A stretch of 64,000 nt of DNA, from the NCBI RefSeq assembly GCF_030142045.1, contig NZ_CP126242.1:2914001-2978000 (forward strand), in the 5' to 3' direction. Made by a program: the position numbers and the translations under genes. Numbering within the stretch: the first letter of the stretch is position 1; each line of letters starts with the position of its first letter. Positions 60,408 to 64,000 of the stretch are shown piece by piece. The DNA comes from Arthrobacter sp. zg-Y919 (GTDB lineage: Bacteria > Actinomycetota > Actinomycetes > Actinomycetales > Micrococcaceae). The notes beneath the pieces are model-generated. The model ran no database searches, was not told where the DNA came from, and worked only from the letters and a program-made list of their open reading frames with translations.

Positions 60408-61465
60408 CCCGGCGCGTGCTGGTGGCACGGCTCGACGGCGCCGGCGACGTCCTCCTGGCCGGGCCCGCCGTCCGGGCCGTGGCTGCGGCGCCCGACGTCG
60501 AGGTAATACTGCTGTGCGGGCCGCAGGGCGCGGCCGCCGGCCGGCTGCTGCCCGGGGTGTCCCGGGTGCTGGAGTGGTCCTGTCCCTGGATCCTGAACCC
60601 CTCACCGGAACCATCCCGGGACCTGCTGCAGGCGCTTCGGGAGGCGGTCCGCGCTGCCCGGGCCGACGAAGCGGTCATCCTTACGTCCTACCACCAGTCG
60701 CCGCTGCCCCTGGCGCTGCTGCTCCGGGAGGCGGGGGTCTCCACCATCACTGGGGCGTCCACGGATTACGCCGGGGCGCTGCTGACCTGCCGGCTGAAAC
60801 CCGAGGAGGACTTCCCGGAAGACCAGCCGGAGGCGGAACGGGCACTGCGGATCGCAGCCGCCGCGGGTTTCCGGCTTCCGGCCGGCGACGACGGCAGGCT
60901 GCGGCTGGGTCCGCTGCCGGACGTTTCCCATCTGGTGGGCGGCACACCCTACGTCGTAGTGCATCCAGGTGCGGCGGTGCAGGCGCGTGCCTGGCCCGCG
61001 CTGCACCATGCCGCCGCCGTCGAACTGCTCACGGCTGCCGGATACCGCGTGGTGGTCACCGGCGGACCGGGCGAGAAGGAACTGACCGCCACGGTCGCCG
61101 CCGTGGCCGGACTGGACCTGGGCGGACGTACCGATCTGGCGGGGCTGGCCTCCCTCCTGGCGGGAGCCGACGCGGTGGTGGTCGGCAATACCGGCCCCGC
61201 CCATCTCGCCGCCGCAGTGGGAACCCCGGTGGTCAGCCTCTTCGCCCCGGTGGTCCCCGCCATCCGCTGGGCGCCCTACCGGGTTCCACTGGAACTGCTG
61301 GGGAACCAGGGCGCCCCCTGCGGCGGGACCCGGTCCCGGACCTGTCCGGTTCCGGGACATCCCTGCCTGTCCGGCGTCACGCCTCAACAAGTGGTGGACG
61401 CGGTACAGCGGCTGGTCACCGGCGTTCCATCCCTGCAGACGCACCGTGAAATGAGGCACCGATGA
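60404..61465 (+). CDS. Glycosyltransferase family 9, second copy
   Basis: 353 residues from ATG at 60404 overlapping gmhB by four bases. [20 protein letters not shown] at the start, [20 protein letters not shown], and [20 protein letters not shown] with CPVPGHPCL near the end are the GT9/heptosyltransferase pattern. It probably adds heptose to an envelope glycan; acceptor unknown. Start and stop overlap both neighbours. Confidence 0.9.
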   Translation: MTRRVLVARLDGAGDVLLAGPAVRAVAAAPDVEVILLCGPQGAAAGRLLPGVSRVLEWSCPWILNPSPEPSRDLLQALREAVRAARADEAVILTSYHQSPLPLALLLREAGVSTITGASTDYAGALLTCRLKPEEDFPEDQPEAERALRIAAAAGFRLPAGDDGRLRLGPLPDVSHLVGGTPYVVVHPGAAVQARAWPALHHAAAVELLTAAGYRVVVTGGPGEKELTATVAAVAGLDLGGRTDLAGLASLLAGADAVVVGNTGPAHLAAAVGTPVVSLFAPVVPAIRWAPYRVPLELLGNQGAPCGGTRSRTCPVPGHPCLSGVTPQQVVDAVQRLVTGVPSLQTHREMRHR

Positions 61466-62496
61466 AGATCCTGCTGTGGCATGTCCACGGCGGCTGGATG
61501 GAGGCATTCATCCGCGGCGCCCACCAGTACCTGCTGCCGGCCACCCCCGCCCGGGACGCCTGGGGGCTGGGGCGCGGCGGCAGGCCCTGGCCCGGGTCCG
61601 CCGTCGAGGTGGCGCCGGAGGCGCTGCGGGAACAGCAGATCGACGCCGTAGTGCTGCAGCGCCCCACGGAAATCGAGGCCTGCACCCGCCTGCTCGGCCG
61701 CCGGCCGGGCAGCGACCTTCCCGCCGTCTACCTGGAGCACAACACCCCGCGCGGCAACGTGCCCTCCACCCGGCACCCGCTGGCCGGGCAGACGGAGATC
61801 CCGATCGTGCACGTCACGCAGTTCAACCGCCTGTTCTGGGACAACGGAGCGGCTCCGGTGCGGGTGATCGAACACGGCATCCCCGATCCCGGCTACCTCT
61901 ACACCGGGGAACGCCCGCATCTGGGGGTGGCCGTGAACGAGCCGGTCCGCCGCGGCCGGGTGGCCGGAACCGATTTACTCCCCGGCTTCGCCCGGACTGC
62001 TCCGCTGGAGGTCTTCGGCCTCGGGACAGAACTATTGCCGGATTCCCTGCACCTCGGGAGTGGACGGGTGCTGGTCCGCGGCGACCTCCCCGTTGCCCGG
62101 CTGCACCGGGAACTGGCCGGCTGCCGGGCCTATCTGCACCCGATGCGGTGGACCTCGCTGGGACTGTCCCTGCTCGAGGCCATGCACCTGGGCCTGCCCG
62201 TCCTGGCCCTGGCCACCACCGAAGCGGTCCGGGCCATCCCTCCCGGGGCCGGGGTGGTCAGCAACGATCCGGAGGAGCTGCTCCAGGCCGCACGGATGTT
62301 CTTGGCGGATCCGGAGCAGGCGCGCACCTGCGGCCGCGCCGCACGGGCAGCTGCCCTGGCCCGGTACGGGCTGGACCGGTTCCTGGCCGACTGGGACGGA
62401 CTCCTCGCAGACCTGCTCACAGAGACGGATTCCGCCGCGCCGTTGGCCGCGGCGGCAGGAGCCACACCGGCATCGACAGGAGGGGGACAACAGTGA
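61462..62496 (+). CDS. Glycosyltransferase (GT4-like)
   Basis: 344 residues. The GT-B C-terminal half has [20 protein letters not shown], the EX7E-type donor-binding region, and [20 protein letters not shown]. The N-terminal half ([33 protein letters not shown]) is less typical. Donor and acceptor unknown; place suggests part of heptose glycan assembly. Overlaps both neighbours by four bases. Confidence 0.83.
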   Translation: MKILLWHVHGGWMEAFIRGAHQYLLPATPARDAWGLGRGGRPWPGSAVEVAPEALREQQIDAVVLQRPTEIEACTRLLGRRPGSDLPAVYLEHNTPRGNVPSTRHPLAGQTEIPIVHVTQFNRLFWDNGAAPVRVIEHGIPDPGYLYTGERPHLGVAVNEPVRRGRVAGTDLLPGFARTAPLEVFGLGTELLPDSLHLGSGRVLVRGDLPVARLHRELAGCRAYLHPMRWTSLGLSLLEAMHLGLPVLALATTEAVRAIPPGAGVVSNDPEELLQAARMFLADPEQARTCGRAARAAALARYGLDRFLADWDGLLADLLTETDSAAPLAAAAGATPASTGGGQQ

Positions 62497-63746
62497 GAAT
62501 TTCAATGGTGTCCGAACACGCAAGTCCGCTGGCTGCACTGGGCGGGGTGGACGCCGGCGGCCAGAACGTGCACGTGGCCGCACTCTCCGTGGCGTTGGCC
62601 GCCCGCGGCCACACGGTCCAGGTGTACACCCGTCGGGATGATCCCGGACTGCCGGACCGGGTGCAGGTCCAGGACGGGCTGGAAGTCGTCCATGTCACCG
62701 CCGGGCCGGCACTTCCGCTGCCCAAGGATGACCTGCTGCCCTACATGGGGCAGCTGGCCGACGGCGTTGTGGCCGACTGGGGTGCCGAACCGCCCGACGT
62801 CGTGCATTCGCATTTCTGGATGTCCGGCCTTGCGGCGCTCGAGGCGGCCAATGCAGCGGAGGGCGGCGTGCCGGTGGTCCACACCTTCCACGCCCTGGGC
62901 ACCGTGAAGAAACGGCACCAGGGTGCCGAGGACACCTCCCCGCCGGAGCGGACCTGGCTGGAGCCCTCCGTGGGCCGCCGCGCGGACCGGGTGCTGGCCA
63001 CCTGTTCGGACGAAGTCTTCGAGCTCAAGGCGATCGGGGTGCCGGGCAACCGGATTTCCGTTGCCCCCTGCGGTGTGGACCTGTCCCTTTTCGCGTCCGA
63101 GGGACCCGCGGAGCCGCGCCGGCGGCGGCACCGGATTGCCGCCGTCGGGCGCCTGGTGCCGCGCAAGGGTGTGGACCTGGCCATCCAGGCCCTGGCCCTG
63201 CTGCGGGATGAGGGCCTCGACGACGTCGAACTGCTGATTGTGGGTGGCTCCAGCGACTGCGCCGGGCTGGAATCGGATCCGGAGGCGCGGCGGTTGCTGG
63301 ATCTTGCCCGGTCCCTGGGGGTCGAGGACCGGGTGCTGCTGCGCGGACAGGTGCCGCGTGAACAAATGCCGGCGGTGCTGCGCAGTGCGGATGCCGTGGT
63401 GTGCGCGCCTTGGTATGAGCCCTTCGGCATCGTGCCGCTGGAGGCGATGGCGTGCGCGGTGCCCGTGGTGGCCTCCGCGGTGGGCGGACTGATCGATACC
63501 GTGGTCCACGGCAAGACCGGCCTGCATGTGCCGCCCCGGGACCCGGCGGCCCTGGCCGCGGCACTCTCTGAGCTGCTGCAGAATCCGCGCTACGCCCGGC
63601 GGCTGGGTGCGGCGGGCCGGCAGCGCGCCGCCGCCCGCTATTCCTGGGACCGGGTGGCGCTGGATACGGAGAAGGCGTATCAGCTTGCCCTGGGCACGGC
63701 GGCCCGGCCGGTCCGGCTGCAGCCGCTGGGAGGGAAGGCACTGTGA
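62493..63746 (+). CDS. Glycosyltransferase family 4 (MshA / sucrose-phosphate-synthase-like)
   Basis: 417 residues from GTG at 62493, AGGAGGGGG upstream. [20 protein letters not shown] is the N-terminal acceptor loop shared with MshA and sucrose-phosphate synthases; [18 protein letters not shown] and [20 protein letters not shown] hold the nucleotide-sugar site. MshA itself is usually elsewhere, so a retaining hexosyl- or heptosyl-transferase of the cluster is likelier. Stop overlaps gmhA by four bases. Confidence 0.85.
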   Translation: MRISMVSEHASPLAALGGVDAGGQNVHVAALSVALAARGHTVQVYTRRDDPGLPDRVQVQDGLEVVHVTAGPALPLPKDDLLPYMGQLADGVVADWGAEPPDVVHSHFWMSGLAALEAANAAEGGVPVVHTFHALGTVKKRHQGAEDTSPPERTWLEPSVGRRADRVLATCSDEVFELKAIGVPGNRISVAPCGVDLSLFASEGPAEPRRRRHRIAAVGRLVPRKGVDLAIQALALLRDEGLDDVELLIVGGSSDCAGLESDPEARRLLDLARSLGVEDRVLLRGQVPREQMPAVLRSADAVVCAPWYEPFGIVPLEAMACAVPVVASAVGGLIDTVVHGKTGLHVPPRDPAALAAALSELLQNPRYARRLGAAGRQRAAARYSWDRVALDTEKAYQLALGTAARPVRLQPLGGKAL

Positions 63747-64000
63747 GCATCGAATCGCCGATCACCCCGGCGCCGGCATCCTTCGCGGGTGCGGGTGCGG
63801 AGCAGGCGGTGCTGGACCATCTGGCCGCCGCGCAGCCCGCGCTGCTCTCCGTCCAGCGGCAGGCACGGCACCTTACGGAGTGGGGCATTGAGCTGGCGGC
63901 CCGCCTGCTGGCAGGGCACCGGCTGCTGTGCGCTGGAAACGGCGGTTCCGCCGCGGAAGCGCAGCATCTAAGTGCGGAACTGGTGGGCCGGTTCGACGGG
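63743..64000 (+). CDS. gmhA: Sedoheptulose-7-phosphate isomerase, N-terminal part (runs off window)
   Basis: The first 86 codons from GTG at 63743. [20 protein letters not shown] followed by VGRFDG is the SIS-domain signature of GmhA, which makes D-glycero-D-manno-heptose 7-phosphate from sedoheptulose 7-phosphate. It is the first committed enzyme of the heptose route, so the cluster is likely to continue with a kinase/adenylyl- or guanylyltransferase. Confidence 0.93.
   Translation, partial: MSIESPITPAPASFAGAGAEQAVLDHLAAAQPALLSVQRQARHLTEWGIELAARLLAGHRLLCAGNGGSAAEAQHLSAELVGRFDG

Noticed and set aside
61476..62492. Fusion of an N-terminal domain to the GT4 protein ending at 63746
   Set aside because: The frame overlaps a convincing GT4 gene in another frame; GTG at 62493 has an excellent ribosome site and GTGA overlap.

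Overview
The window is high-GC DNA with strong Shine-Dalgarno sites, many GTG and TTG starts and frequent 4-base stop/start overlaps. The gene content (CarD, MprAB-like two-component system, FBP-domain protein, branched-chain keto acid dehydrogenase, DUF222/HNH protein, WXG-type small protein, SigB/F-type sigma factor, many one-component regulators) points to an actinobacterium, most likely Arthrobacter or a close relative in the Micrococcaceae. That placement is inference from gene content and codon use. The region reads as chromosome: no insertion sequence, phage module, CRISPR array or plasmid function was seen.

Layout. 1-5.1 kb: end of malate synthase, a zinc alcohol dehydrogenase, an antitoxin-like excisionase-fold protein, alanine dehydrogenase, and a divergent TetR/FMN-reductase pair. 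5.1-7.7 kb: a stand-alone lantibiotic-dehydratase C-terminal (SpaB_C) protein, a 62-residue unknown protein, a possible 7-codon ORF and a divergent LuxR-type regulator; this looks like a reduced RiPP-type locus. 7.7-14.1 kb: two aminotransferases around a bkd E1alpha-E1beta-E2 operon. 14.1-23.4 kb: small membrane protein, DUF222/HNH nuclease, WXG-like protein with an alpha/beta hydrolase, purB, rlmN, GNAT, nucleoside deaminase and VOC protein. 23.4-27.9 kb: a polyol/sugar ABC transporter without ATPase, an AlaX-type editing protein and an initiator tRNA. 27.9-38.5 kb: GNATs, lactate 2-monooxygenase, regulators, two two-component systems, an FNT channel, an FBP-domain protein. 38.5-46 kb: CarD, two CNNM-type membrane proteins, DUF1992, an alcohol dehydrogenase operon and a PAS histidine kinase. 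46-48.1 kb: a second SpaB_C paralogue and a GAF-ANTAR protein. 48.1-58.8 kb: mannitol dehydrogenase, orphan PstS, a four-gene alkylation-repair operon headed by an ECF sigma factor, an acyl-CoA ligase, a DMT exporter and a sigma-B/F-type factor. 58.8-64 kb: a translationally coupled heptose/glycosyltransferase cluster (gmhB, GT9, two GT4-like, gmhA) that runs off the window.

The most unusual feature is the pair of SpaB_C paralogues about 40 kb apart, neither accompanied here by a glutamylating LanB N-terminal domain, cyclase, protease or transporter. One lies behind a tiny Trp-rich reading frame (MKSWDWF) with a good ribosome binding site, opposite a LuxR-type regulator. The second most interesting is the overlapping sigma factor-ogt-alkB-alkA operon, which looks like an Ada-independent alkylation response. 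Start sites were moved inward from the longest possible ORF wherever a ribosome binding site or paralogue alignment supported it.
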